A stretch of DNA of 64,000 nt from Pseudomonas entomophila. Lineage in GTDB: Bacteria > Pseudomonadota > Gammaproteobacteria > Pseudomonadales > Pseudomonadaceae. The stretch covers positions 496,001 through 560,000 of the forward strand of contig NZ_JARGCS010000056.1 in the NCBI RefSeq assembly GCF_029193575.1, given 5' to 3'. A program made the position numbers and the translations under genes. How positions within the stretch are numbered: the first letter of the stretch is position 1; every line of letters begins with the position of its first letter. Below, piece by piece: positions 26,737 through 35,345 of the stretch. A model generated the notes under the pieces. The model saw only the letters and a list, made by a program, of their open reading frames with translations, was not told where the DNA came from and did not search any database.

Positions 26737-29073
26737 TCAGAAGTCGTAACGGGCGGTGGCGCCCACGGTGCGCGGGGTGCCGAGCACGCCGGCATAGCCG
26801 CCGTTGGCGGAGTTCCACAGGCTGGTGAAGTAGGTCTTGTCGCCGGCGTTCTTTACCCACAGCGACAGGTCGAGCACGCCGTCGCCCTGGTCCAGGCGCA
26901 CGCCGGTGGAGAGGTTGACGATGGCGTAGCTGGGGATCTGCCCGTAGTCGGAGTCGTCGATGGTGCCCACCGCGCGCGAACGGAAGGCGTAGCTGGCGGT
27001 GACGTAGGGCTCGATACGCTCGGTCAGTTGCCACTTGTACTGGGCGTTGAGGTTGGCGATGTACTTGGAGGCGCCGACCACCTGGTGGCCGGACAGGTCG
27101 CAGGTGGCGGCGGCGTTGGCCAGGCTGACTTCCGGGGGGCACGGGGCGTCGTCGTACTCGGTGTAGCGCACGTCGTTCCACGAACCGTTGAAGTTGACCG
27201 TCAGCCCGCGCAGCGGCACCGCCGTGGCCTCGAACTCCAGGCCGCGCGAGCGCACGCTGCCGGCGTTGGCCAGGTACTGCACGCGGTTGACCTGGTCGTA
27301 GACGTTGGCCTGGTAGCCGTGCACCTCGGTCCAGAACAGGTTGGTGTTCAGTTGCAGGCGGTTGTCGAACAGGGTGCTCTTGATGCCCAGCTCGGCATTG
27401 TTGGCGCGCTCGGTGCCGACCAGCAGCGAGTCGGTGCCCAGCCGCGGCGCGGCGCCGACGGTGAGGTTGACGCCACCGGACTTCTCGCCGTGGGACAGGC
27501 TGGCGTAGCCCAGCAGCGTATCGCTGAAGCGGTAGCTCAGGCTCAGCAACCCGGAGGGGGCGAAGCTGTACTGGTTGAGGTCGCCGGAATCGTAGGCGCC
27601 GACCCGCCCTTGCCGCGCGGTGGCGGCGCCACCCGTCACCGCCGTGCCGCCGACGGGCGCGTCACGGGTCACCCAGGCGCTTTTCTCTTCATAGGTGCCA
27701 CGCACGCCTGCCGTGAAGTCCAGGCGCTCGGTGAGGTGCCAGGTGCCTTGGGCGAACAGCGCGTAGCTGTCGGTGTCGATGTGGCCGTTGCCGAGCGTGG
27801 TGACGTTGGCCAGGGCGCCGGCCGGGGTGAGGTTCCAGATGTCCGCCTGCGGGCCGTAGTAGGTGAAGGATTTGTTGTCCAGGTCCTGCTTGAAGTAGTA
27901 GGCGCCGAGCACGTAGTCGAACACGCCGCCCGTGGGCGACGCCAGGCGGATCTCCTGCGAGTACTGCTTGTCGCGCACCGACACCCCGGCGTTGTAGGCC
28001 GCCGCCACGTTGAGGCCGTCGTCGTTGCGCGGGGTGAAGTCCCACCAGCGGTAGGCGCTGATCGAGGTCAGGGTGAAGTCGTTGGGCAGGGTCCAGTTGG
28101 CCTCCACCGAGGTACCACCCTGGAACACCGTGACCCGCTGGTCGGCGTCGAAGTTGACCTTGCGGTCCTTGCCCGACACCAGCGTGGCGCCGGCCTGGGC
28201 GGCGAGGCTTTCGTAGCGGTTCACGCCATTGAGGGTCGGGCCGGTGCTGTACAGGCTGAGAATGCCGTTGTCGGAGTTCTCCTCGTTGTATTCGCCGATC
28301 CAGCGCAGGTTGAAGGTTTCGCTGGGCTTGAACAGCAACTGGGTGCGGAAGCCCTGGCGCTTGCCGCCATTGAGGTCGTGGCCGTTGTAGACGTTCTTCA
28401 CGTAGCCGTCGTCCTCGGTGCGGTAGGCGCTGATGCGCCCGGCGAGGGTGTCGCTGAGCGGGCCGGAGAAGCTGCCCTGGGTCTGCCAGTAGCCGTCCTC
28501 GCCCAGCGACGACTGCACGCTGCCTTCGCGCTGGAAGGTTGGCTTGCGGGTGGTGATGTTCAGCACCCCGGCGGTGGTGTTCTTGCCGAACAGCGTGCCC
28601 TGTGGGCCGCGCAGCACTTCCAGTTGCTCGACGTCGAGCAGGTCGAACACCGCCATGCCGGGGCGGCCGAGGTAGACGTTGTCCAGGTACACCCCGACGC
28701 TGCCTTCCAGGCCATCGCTGGCCGGGTTGTTGCCAAGGCCACGGATCGAGATGCTCGACTGGCGCGCATGCACATAGGACACGTTGGTGCTCGGCACCAG
28801 CTGTTGCAGGTCCTGCACCCGGTAGATGCGCTGGGTTTCCAGGGTTTCGCTGCCCAGCACGCTGATCGGCGCGGGCACGCTCTGGGCGGTTTCTTCACGG
28901 CGCCGGGCGTTGACCGTGACGGTGCCGAGCTGGGCGCCCTGCTCCACCGTCGGCGCGGCGCTGACGGCGGTTTCGGCGAAGCTGTTGCCGGTGCTGGCCA
29001 ACAGCACGGCAGCGGCCAGGGGTTGCAAGGCGAACAGCGACACGCGCGCTGGCCAGCGGAAAACTCGGGACAT
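26737..29073 (-). CDS. sftP: TonB-dependent outer-membrane receptor SftP
   Basis: A 778-residue outer-membrane receptor. The signal peptide ends near STGNSFAETAV; the N-terminal plug begins at GTVTVNARRREETAQSVPAPISVLG (TonB-box region) and contains SISIRGLGNNPASDGLEGSVGVYLDNVYLG; the 22-strand barrel ends in the terminal phenylalanine VGATARYDF. It probably takes up large or anionic sulfate esters, in contrast to the usual iron siderophores. The start at 29073 has AGGAG just upstream; an in-frame ATG at 29109 would add 12 residues before the signal peptide and is less likely. First gene of sftP-astA, divergent from sftR. Confidence 0.87.
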   Translation of the reverse strand: MSRVFRWPARVSLFALQPLAAAVLLASTGNSFAETAVSAAPTVEQGAQLGTVTVNARRREETAQSVPAPISVLGSETLETQRIYRVQDLQQLVPSTNVSYVHARQSSISIRGLGNNPASDGLEGSVGVYLDNVYLGRPGMAVFDLLDVEQLEVLRGPQGTLFGKNTTAGVLNITTRKPTFQREGSVQSSLGEDGYWQTQGSFSGPLSDTLAGRISAYRTEDDGYVKNVYNGHDLNGGKRQGFRTQLLFKPSETFNLRWIGEYNEENSDNGILSLYSTGPTLNGVNRYESLAAQAGATLVSGKDRKVNFDADQRVTVFQGGTSVEANWTLPNDFTLTSISAYRWWDFTPRNDDGLNVAAAYNAGVSVRDKQYSQEIRLASPTGGVFDYVLGAYYFKQDLDNKSFTYYGPQADIWNLTPAGALANVTTLGNGHIDTDSYALFAQGTWHLTERLDFTAGVRGTYEEKSAWVTRDAPVGGTAVTGGAATARQGRVGAYDSGDLNQYSFAPSGLLSLSYRFSDTLLGYASLSHGEKSGGVNLTVGAAPRLGTDSLLVGTERANNAELGIKSTLFDNRLQLNTNLFWTEVHGYQANVYDQVNRVQYLANAGSVRSRGLEFEATAVPLRGLTVNFNGSWNDVRYTEYDDAPCPPEVSLANAAATCDLSGHQVVGASKYIANLNAQYKWQLTERIEPYVTASYAFRSRAVGTIDDSDYGQIPSYAIVNLSTGVRLDQGDGVLDLSLWVKNAGDKTYFTSLWNSANGGYAGVLGTPRTVGATARYDF

Positions 29074-29265
29074 GCGGATGCTCCTTGAGGCATGGGCCCT
29101 GGCGAGCATTTCCGTTGGCGGAACCGAATCGCGGTCAGAGGGGCTTATATTTTTTTAAGAGATATAAATATTTGTAATTCATATTTTGTGGAATAAGTAA
29201 CTCCCTTTATAAGGATCGAAACCCCATTCAGCAATTGCATTTCACCGAAAGTTTCCATGTAGAAA
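29074..29265. promoter_or_regulatory. Divergent sftP/sftR control region
   Basis: 192 nt that turn strikingly AT-rich at 29143-29225 (runs such as atttttttaagag and atataaatattt). This is the expected place for SftR binding to repress or activate sftP-astA and for CysB control. I cannot define an exact operator. Confidence 0.5.
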
Positions 29266-30180
29266 ATGCATATCGACCTCAGACAACTCCGCCACTTCAT
29301 CGCCCTCGTCGAGCACCGCAGCTTCGTGGCGGCGGCGCAGGCGGTGAACCTCTCGCAATCGGCGTTCAGCCGCAGCATCCAGACGTTGGAGCACAACGTC
29401 GGCTGCCGCCTGGTGGACCGCGCCAGCAAGGAGCTGGCGCCGACCCGCCAGGGCCTGCTGGTGCTGGAGCATTCGCGGCGGCTGGTGCATGGCGCGCACA
29501 ACCTGGCCAATGAGATCAACCAGTTCAACGGCGCCACCACCGGCGTGGTGCGCTTCGGCTCGGGCCCGGCGCCGGCGGGTGGCCTGGTGCCCAGGGCGGT
29601 GGCGCGCTTCATCACCGAGTACCCGGGGGCGCGCACGTGTTTCCAGGTGGATAACTGGCAAGCGCTGAACCGCAAGCTGATGGCCGAGGAGATCGAGTTC
29701 TTCGTCGCCGACACCCGCCAGTTCGAGGCCGACCCGGACTACCGCGTGCACAAGCTCACCCCGCAGCGCTGGTACTTCTGCTGCCGCGCCGGGCACCCGC
29801 TGACCACCCGCGCCGAGGTGCGCGCCCGCGACTTGTTCGACTACCCGCTGGCCACCACGCTGCGCCCGCCGAACATCCGCAAGGTGCTCAGCGACCTCAG
29901 CGGCCGGCAGGATTTCTTGCCCAGCGTGGAATGCGAGCATGGCTATGCGCTGCTCAACGTGGTGTTGCAGTCGGACACCATCGGCATCGCCTGCCGAGGC
30001 AATTTGCGGCCGTACCAGAACGAGGGCGGGCTGGTGGCGTTGGAGTTGGCGGACCTGGAGCCGGGGCAGGAGGAGGCGTTCTATACCCGGTACGGGATCG
30101 TCAGCCGGGTGGGGTATGGGTTGTCGCCGCTGGCGCAGGGGCTGGTGCGCCAGTTGATGGCGTGTGATGGCGAGATCTAA
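29266..30180 (+). CDS. sftR: LysR-type regulator SftR
   Basis: A 304-residue LysR regulator. The N-terminal winged helix-turn-helix reads LRHFIALVEHRSFVAAAQAVNLSQSAFSRSIQTLEHNVG (residues 6-44), followed by a linker helix and a periplasmic-binding-protein-like effector domain. In P. putida S-313 a LysR regulator named SftR, encoded divergently from sftP, controls sulfate-ester genes in response to sulfate esters and sulfate starvation; the same position and neighbours here support this name. Confidence 0.85.
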   Translation: MHIDLRQLRHFIALVEHRSFVAAAQAVNLSQSAFSRSIQTLEHNVGCRLVDRASKELAPTRQGLLVLEHSRRLVHGAHNLANEINQFNGATTGVVRFGSGPAPAGGLVPRAVARFITEYPGARTCFQVDNWQALNRKLMAEEIEFFVADTRQFEADPDYRVHKLTPQRWYFCCRAGHPLTTRAEVRARDLFDYPLATTLRPPNIRKVLSDLSGRQDFLPSVECEHGYALLNVVLQSDTIGIACRGNLRPYQNEGGLVALELADLEPGQEEAFYTRYGIVSRVGYGLSPLAQGLVRQLMACDGEI

Positions 30181-30196
30181 CGGTGCCCGCGCCGGC

Positions 30197-30262
30197 CCAA
30201 TCGCGGGCAAGCCCGCTCCGGGCTCAGCGCAACCGCTGGAGCGGGCTTGCCTCGCGATAGGG
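30197..30262. repeat. REP-type pair between sftR and atsK
   Basis: Inverted REP cores (AATCGCGGGCAAGCCCGCTCC and its complement) fill the gap between the convergent sftR and atsK ends. Confidence 0.8.
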
Positions 30263-30265
30263 ATC

Positions 30266-31171
30266 TCAACCCTTGCGCGTGGTCCGGCTCAACTGCCCAT
30301 CCACGCCCACCGGCACCTCCCCAGCCAGCGTCACCCGGCGCACGATGCGCGGCTGGGTGCCGTAGTCGTCCACCGCGTAGTGCTGTGTCGCGCGGTTGTC
30401 CCAGATCGCCACGTCACCGGCCCGCCAGCGCCAGCGCACGGTGTTCTCCAGGCGCGTCACATGCCCCTGCAGCACGGCGAACAGGTGCTGCGAATCGGCC
30501 AGCGAATAGCCCTTGATGCGCTTCACGAAATGCCCCAGCTGCAACACCCGCTCGCCGCTGACCGGGTGCACCCGCACCACTGGGTGTTCGGTCTCGTATA
30601 CCGTCGAGGTGAACACCTTGCGGTAGCGTTCGAGCTTGTCCGCATCGACGTCGGGCTTGGCGCTGGCGTAGTCGTACTCGTTGCTGTGCACGGCCCAGAG
30701 CTTGTCGGCCAACTCGCGCAACGGCGCGGGCAGTTCCTGGTAGGCCGTGGCGGTGTTGGCCCACACGGTGTCGCCACCGGAGGCCGGCGCCACCACGCTG
30801 CGCAGGATCGAGGCCTTGGGGTAGGCGTCGACGAAAGTCACGTCGGTGTGCCAGGAGTTGGCCCGCTGGCCTTCGGCGCCATCGAGCTGCAGCAGGTAGT
30901 GGGTGCCGTCGACCACCGGCACCGTGGGGTGGGCGATCGGCTCGCCGAGGCGCTTGGCGAAGCCTTCCTGGCCCAGGTCATCGAGGTGCGCCTGGTCGCG
31001 GAAGAAGACCACCTTGTGCCGCACCAGCGCGGCCTGGATCGCTTCGACGGTTTCGGCATCGAGCTCGGCGGACAGCTTCACCCCACGGATCTCGGCGCCG
31101 ATGCGCCCGGCGACGGGGTGGATGTCGAGTTCGACGGTGTGTGGCGCGGTGGCCAATGCAGCGTTGCTCAT
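30266..31171 (-). CDS. atsK: Alkylsulfatase AtsK (Fe(II)/2-oxoglutarate-dependent sulfate-ester dioxygenase)
   Basis: A 301-residue TauD-family enzyme that hydroxylates the carbon next to the ester oxygen of alkyl sulfates, releasing sulfate and an aldehyde. The iron ligands are His108 and Asp110 (ANSWHTDVTF) and the distal His in NRATQHYAVDDYG; RIVRR supplies the 2-oxoglutarate Arg. Length and ligand positions agree with the structurally known S-313 enzyme as I remember it. The start at 31171 (MSNAALATAP) was chosen over 31186. It lies 26 nt after atsR and is cotranscribed with it, so import and desulfation are coupled. Confidence 0.92.
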   Translation of the reverse strand: MSNAALATAPHTVELDIHPVAGRIGAEIRGVKLSAELDAETVEAIQAALVRHKVVFFRDQAHLDDLGQEGFAKRLGEPIAHPTVPVVDGTHYLLQLDGAEGQRANSWHTDVTFVDAYPKASILRSVVAPASGGDTVWANTATAYQELPAPLRELADKLWAVHSNEYDYASAKPDVDADKLERYRKVFTSTVYETEHPVVRVHPVSGERVLQLGHFVKRIKGYSLADSQHLFAVLQGHVTRLENTVRWRWRAGDVAIWDNRATQHYAVDDYGTQPRIVRRVTLAGEVPVGVDGQLSRTTRKG

Positions 31172-31197
31172 CGGTGTGGTCCTCACGAGGTCAGGTA

Positions 31198-32250
31198 TCA
31201 GCGGGCGGCCTGGGTGGCCTGTTGAGATTGCAGGGCAGCGTCGATGAAGCGCGGCTCGATCCAGTCGGAGACCTGGAAGCCTCGACGGATCAGGCGTTCC
31301 TTCGCCGCCAGGTCGACGCCCTGTTGCAGCAAGCCGACGAATTCGGCGTCCAGGCGTGGATCGAAGTAATGGGCCAGGCTCTCGTTGGCCAACTCGCCTT
31401 CGAGGATCACTTTCGGCCAGTTGGCGTTGCGCGCGACGAGGTCGACATAGGCCGTGCGGTTGTCTTCGTCACGCAGCCACTGGCTGGCCCGCTCCTGGGC
31501 CTGGACCAGGCGTGCCACCAGGTCCGGGTGCTGGCGGATGAACGCCCCGGTGCCCACCAACACCGACTGGATGCCGCCGGCGCCCTTGAGGTCGCGGGAG
31601 TTCAGCGGCAGTTCGACCAGCCCGCGCTCACGCAGCGACAGCAGGTTGCCCAGGCCCCAGGTGGCGTCGATCTGCTTGGCGGCGAGGGCGGCGTTGGCGG
31701 CGTTCAAGTCCAGGTTGACGATCTTCAGCTCACGCTCGGACAAGCCCTGGCTGGCCAGGGCGCTGGCGAACGACAGCTGGTTGGCGGTGCCACGGAACAC
31801 CGCCACGCGCTTGCCCTTGAGGTCTTGCAGCGTCTTGATGCCCGACCCGGGGACCACGCCCAGGTAGCTCTTGCCCCCGCGCGCCCCGGCGGACAACACC
31901 CGGGTGTCGAGGCCGTTGGCCTTGCCGATGATCGCGGCCAGGTCGCCCAGGTAGGCGAAGTCCACCTGGCCGTTGGCCAGGGCTTCGTTGATCACCGGCC
32001 CGGCCCCCTTGAAGAAGCGCCAATCGATGCGGATACCGTCCTTGGCGAACTCGTTTTCCAGCAGTTGCTGGGCGCGCAGCACCTCGACCACGCCACCGCC
32101 GGAGCTGGGCTGGCTGCCGGCGCCGAGGTCCGGCACGGCGATGCGGATGGCCTCGGGCTTATCGCCCTCGGCGGCGTGGGCCGCCAGCGGCAAGGCGCTC
32201 AGCAGGCTGGCCAGCAGGGGGGTGAGCAGGTGGCGCAACGGGGTTTTCAT
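31198..32250 (-). CDS. atsR: Sulfate-ester ABC transporter, periplasmic binding protein AtsR
   Basis: A 350-residue SsuA/TauA-like binding protein. The signal peptide ends around LAAHAAEGDKPEA. IRIAVPDLGAGSQPSSGGGVVEVLRAQQLLE begins the mature lobe, GQVDFAYLGDLAAIIG and GKRVAVFRGTANQLSF lie in the binding cleft, and AKQIDATWGLGNLLSLRERG follows. It should capture alkyl or aryl sulfate esters for AtsBC, encoded divergently 298 nt away. The start has AAGGAG about 9 nt upstream. Confidence 0.88.
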   Translation of the reverse strand: MKTPLRHLLTPLLASLLSALPLAAHAAEGDKPEAIRIAVPDLGAGSQPSSGGGVVEVLRAQQLLENEFAKDGIRIDWRFFKGAGPVINEALANGQVDFAYLGDLAAIIGKANGLDTRVLSAGARGGKSYLGVVPGSGIKTLQDLKGKRVAVFRGTANQLSFASALASQGLSERELKIVNLDLNAANAALAAKQIDATWGLGNLLSLRERGLVELPLNSRDLKGAGGIQSVLVGTGAFIRQHPDLVARLVQAQERASQWLRDEDNRTAYVDLVARNANWPKVILEGELANESLAHYFDPRLDAEFVGLLQQGVDLAAKERLIRRGFQVSDWIEPRFIDAALQSQQATQAAR

Positions 32251-32548
32251 GACACGGCTCCTTGGCAGGCTGCCACCGGCGATGGCCGGCGCTTTGGGCA
32301 GAAGCTAGGCGCGCCGGGGCGTTGCCAACAAAGATCAAAACTTCATTTTTCAGTAACCAGAAGACATAAATCAGGCGGCATGCGGGCCGGCGGAGGGCTT
32401 GCACGAAACGCATCGAAAATATGAGGAAAACGCAACGGCAAGGGCCTTCCCGATGCATGGCTTGCATGTTCTTATCTCTTGAAGTCATTTCTTGTGAATT
32501 TTTAATTCCATAAATGCATAACCTTGAAACGCTTCGAGAGAGGGACCG
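32251..32548. promoter_or_regulatory. Divergent atsR/atsB promoter region
   Basis: 298 nt without a gene. The segments 32325-32375 and 32470-32530 are AT-rich (for example tttttaattccataaatgcata), suggesting one promoter for each direction and CysB-type binding sites. No exact operator is claimed. Confidence 0.5.
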
Positions 32549-34147
32549 ATGGGCGAGACTTTGAGCAAGCGCCGGGGGTGGGGCTGGGGGCCGGCGCGCG
32601 GCCCTTTCGCGGCGCAAGGCCGCTCCCACGACAGCCGACGGCTCCTGCCTTGGCTGTTGCCGTTGGCGATCGCGGCGTTGTGGGCGGTCGCCAGTGACCA
32701 GCGGTGGATGAGCGAGCAGATCCTGCCAGCGCCGGCGCTGGTCTGGCAGACGGCACTGGAGTACGGCACCGGTGAGCTCTGGGGGCACCTGTGGATCAGC
32801 CTGCAGCGGCTGGCCTGGGGGCTGCTGGCTGGCATCGGCGGCGGCTTGCTGCTGGGCACCTGGCTCGGTGCGTCGCGGCGGGCGCAGACACTGGTGCTGC
32901 CGAGCTTTGTGGCGCTGGCGCAGATTCCCACCCTGGCGTGGATTCCGCTGTTCATGCTGTTCTTCGGCATCGGCGAGCTGCTCAAGCTGGTGGTGCTGGT
33001 CAAGGCGGTGATCGTGCCGGTGACCCTGCACACCCTGGTCGGCGTGCGCGATGCCCAACCCAAGCTGCACGAAGCCGCCGCGGTGCTGCGCCTACCGCGT
33101 CACCTGCTGTTCCTGCGCCTGCTGCTGCCGGCCGCCCTGCCCGCCTTCCTGGCCGGTGTGCGCCTGGCCCTGGCCACCGGCTGGACCTCGCTGCTGGCGG
33201 TGGAACTGTTGGCTTCCAGCGAGGGCATCGGCTACCTGATGGTCTGGGGCCGGCAGTTGTTCATGCTCGACCTGGTGTTCGTCTGCATCCTGGTGATCGG
33301 CCTGGTCGGCGCCTTGATGGACCGTGGCTTCTCGCGCCTGGAGCGCAACCTGCTGCACTGGCCGCTGCCGGCCACCGGCGAGCAGCGCCAGGGCGACCCG
33401 CCACGCACCTGGCACGCCTTGCTGCTGCCGCTGGCGCTGCTGCTGGCCTGGCAGGCGAGCAACCGTTTCGGCTGGGTCGACGCCAATATCCTCACCTCGC
33501 CGCTGGACGTGCTGCGCAGCCTGCTGACCGGCTTCGCCGACGCCTCGCTGCCCGAGGCCATGGCCCTGAGCCTGGGCCGCGCACTGACCGGCCTGGCGCT
33601 GGGCGGCGGTGCCGGCTTCGCGCTGGGTCTGCTGCTGGGGTTGTCGCGCAACAGCGAGCGCCTGCTCGGGCCGAGCCTGTCGGCGCTGCGCCAAGTCGCG
33701 CTGTTCGCCTGGGTGCCGCTGCTGACCGCGTGGTTCGGCCTGGGGGAAGCGGCCAAGGGCGTGTTCGTCGGCCTGGCGGCGTTCTTCCCGCTGTTCATCG
33801 CCACCCAGCGCGGCGTCGCCGGCCTGTCGCCCCAGCTGGGCGAGGCCGCCCGCGCCCTGCGCCTGGACCTGCCCCGGCGCCTGCGCCTGCTGGTGCTGCC
33901 GGGGGCGGCGCCGGCGATCTTCGCCGGCCTGCGCCTGTCGCTGATCTACGCCTGGCTGGGCACTATCGGCGCCGAGTACTTCATGCCGTCGGACGGCGGC
34001 ATCGCCAGCCTGATGCTCGGCGCGCAGCAGCTGTTTCGCATGGACCAGGTGATGGCGGCGATGCTGCTGATCGGCCTGGTCGGCGCCCTGCTCGGCCACC
34101 TTGGACAACGCCTCGAATCGCGCGCCACGCGCTGGAGATCCGCATGA
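32549..34147 (+). CDS. atsB: Fused double permease AtsB of the sulfate-ester ABC transporter
   Basis: A 532-residue protein with two complete SsuC-like permease domains in tandem (about 30-265 and 280-530). Each has its own EAA loop (HEAAAVLRLPRHLLFLRLLLP and GEAARALRLDLPRRLRLLVLP), so one polypeptide can form the whole transmembrane pore that is usually a dimer. The ATG at 32549 follows GAGAGAGGGA. Residues about 18-29 (RGPFAAQGRSHDS) are encoded by REP-like DNA (32602-32631), so the N-terminal tail appears to have captured an extragenic repeat. It overlaps atsC by 4 nt. Confidence 0.87.
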   Translation: MGETLSKRRGWGWGPARGPFAAQGRSHDSRRLLPWLLPLAIAALWAVASDQRWMSEQILPAPALVWQTALEYGTGELWGHLWISLQRLAWGLLAGIGGGLLLGTWLGASRRAQTLVLPSFVALAQIPTLAWIPLFMLFFGIGELLKLVVLVKAVIVPVTLHTLVGVRDAQPKLHEAAAVLRLPRHLLFLRLLLPAALPAFLAGVRLALATGWTSLLAVELLASSEGIGYLMVWGRQLFMLDLVFVCILVIGLVGALMDRGFSRLERNLLHWPLPATGEQRQGDPPRTWHALLLPLALLLAWQASNRFGWVDANILTSPLDVLRSLLTGFADASLPEAMALSLGRALTGLALGGGAGFALGLLLGLSRNSERLLGPSLSALRQVALFAWVPLLTAWFGLGEAAKGVFVGLAAFFPLFIATQRGVAGLSPQLGEAARALRLDLPRRLRLLVLPGAAPAIFAGLRLSLIYAWLGTIGAEYFMPSDGGIASLMLGAQQLFRMDQVMAAMLLIGLVGALLGHLGQRLESRATRWRSA

Positions 34148-35007
34148 ACGCTTTCAACACCTCGGCCCTGCACGCGGCCAACCAACCCGACGCCACGCCG
34201 CCGCTGGTCAGCTTCGAGCGCGTGGGCAAGGTCTTCAGCGTCGACGGCCAGCCGTTCGAGGCCATCCGCGATTTCGACCTGTCGATCAACGAGGGCGAGT
34301 TCATCGCCATCGTCGGCGCCTCGGGCTGCGGCAAATCGACCCTGCTGCGCCTGCTGGTGGGGCTGGACACCGACTTCAGCGGCAGCATCCGCATCGACGG
34401 CCAGCCGGTGACCGGCATCGGTGGCGAACGCGGCATCGTGTTCCAGGAGCACCGGTTGTTCCCCTGGTTGAACGTGGAACAGAACATCGCCCTGGGGCTG
34501 GTCAACGAGCGGCTGACCCAGGGCGAGCGGGCGCGGCGGGTGCATGAGTTCGTGCAGTTGGTGGGCCTGGTGGGTTTCGAGTCGGCGTACCCGCACCAGC
34601 TTTCCGGCGGTATGGCGCAGCGCGTGGCGATCGCCCGAGGGTTGGTGGCGAGCCCGCGCATCCTGCTGCTGGACGAGCCGTTCGGCGCGCTGGATGCGCT
34701 GACTCGCCAGCAGCTGCAGGACGAACTGCTGGCGATTCGTGAGCGGGCGGGGATCACCACCCTGCTGGTCACCCATGATGCGGAAGAGGCCACCTACCTG
34801 GCCGACCGGGTGGTGGTGCTGGAGCCGCGGCCCGGGCGGATCAAGGCGGTGGTCGAGGTGGACCTGCCGCACCCGCGGCTACGCACCGGGGTGGCGCTGC
34901 ATGGGTTGCGCGAGAAGGTGCTGCACCAGATTACCGGGGATGGCGGGTACCTGAAGCCGGTGGCGCCGCGGGTGGAGGGGTTGCGGCCGGAGTTGATCGC
35001 CCTGTGA
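34144..35007 (+). CDS. atsC: Sulfate-ester ABC transporter ATP-binding protein AtsC
   Basis: A 287-residue SsuB/TauB-type ATPase. Walker A is GASGCGKST, then the Q-loop IVFQEHRLFPWLNVEQN, signature LSGGMAQR, Walker B ILLLDEPFGALD and H-loop LLVTHDAEEATYLA. The ATG at 34144 overlaps the atsB stop by 4 nt, so the two are coupled. It powers sulfate-ester import with AtsR and AtsB. Confidence 0.92.
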   Translation: MNAFNTSALHAANQPDATPPLVSFERVGKVFSVDGQPFEAIRDFDLSINEGEFIAIVGASGCGKSTLLRLLVGLDTDFSGSIRIDGQPVTGIGGERGIVFQEHRLFPWLNVEQNIALGLVNERLTQGERARRVHEFVQLVGLVGFESAYPHQLSGGMAQRVAIARGLVASPRILLLDEPFGALDALTRQQLQDELLAIRERAGITTLLVTHDAEEATYLADRVVVLEPRPGRIKAVVEVDLPHPRLRTGVALHGLREKVLHQITGDGGYLKPVAPRVEGLRPELIAL

Positions 35008-35027
35008 CTGAAGGGTTGCCAGGGAGG

Positions 35028-35060
35028 GCCCTATCGCGGGCTCGCCCCGCGACTGGGCCA
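35028..35060. repeat. Single REP palindrome after atsC
   Basis: The palindrome CCCTATCGCGGGCTCGCCCC and its complement lie between the convergent ends of atsC and the DUF971 gene. Confidence 0.7.
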
Positions 35061-35066
35061 CTGGTT

Positions 35067-35345
35067 TCAACCCAGCTCGCGCAGGTAAACCCAGGGGTAG
35101 ATGCCCCGGTCATGGCCATCGCTGAACACCAACTGCACCCCGTACCCCTGAGGCTCGATGCGCTCCACCCGCACCCCGTCGGCGACCAGGCTGATACCGC
35201 CGCGCAACCGCGCCGCCCGGCACTGCGAACAGGGGCAGGCGCCGCGCAGGCGGGCATGGCTGATCACCTGCCGCACCTCGCCCCATTGCAGCGCCAACGC
35301 GCCCTCGCTGCGCAGGTTCAACACGGCGCTGGGCGCGTTCATCAC
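35067..35345 (-). CDS. DUF971 (GBBH-like N-terminal domain) protein
   Basis: A 92-residue single-domain protein with a compact zinc-type motif (ARLRGACPCSQCRAARLRGG) and the family's beta-rich body ending DRGIYPWVYLRELG. The domain occurs at the N-terminus of gamma-butyrobetaine hydroxylase and fused to Mrp/ApbC-type Fe-S carriers such as plant HCF101. It is the last gene of the GntR-led operon, overlapping the HEAT gene by 4 nt. A role in iron-sulfur delivery to the operon's flavoprotein/ferredoxin pair is an inference. Confidence 0.8.
   Translation of the reverse strand: MMNAPSAVLNLRSEGALALQWGEVRQVISHARLRGACPCSQCRAARLRGGISLVADGVRVERIEPQGYGVQLVFSDGHDRGIYPWVYLRELG

Noticed and set aside
26731..29088. 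785-codon plus-strand frame opposite sftP
   Set aside because: Antisense shadow of a high-GC gene; no domain, whereas sftP has signal peptide, plug and barrel.
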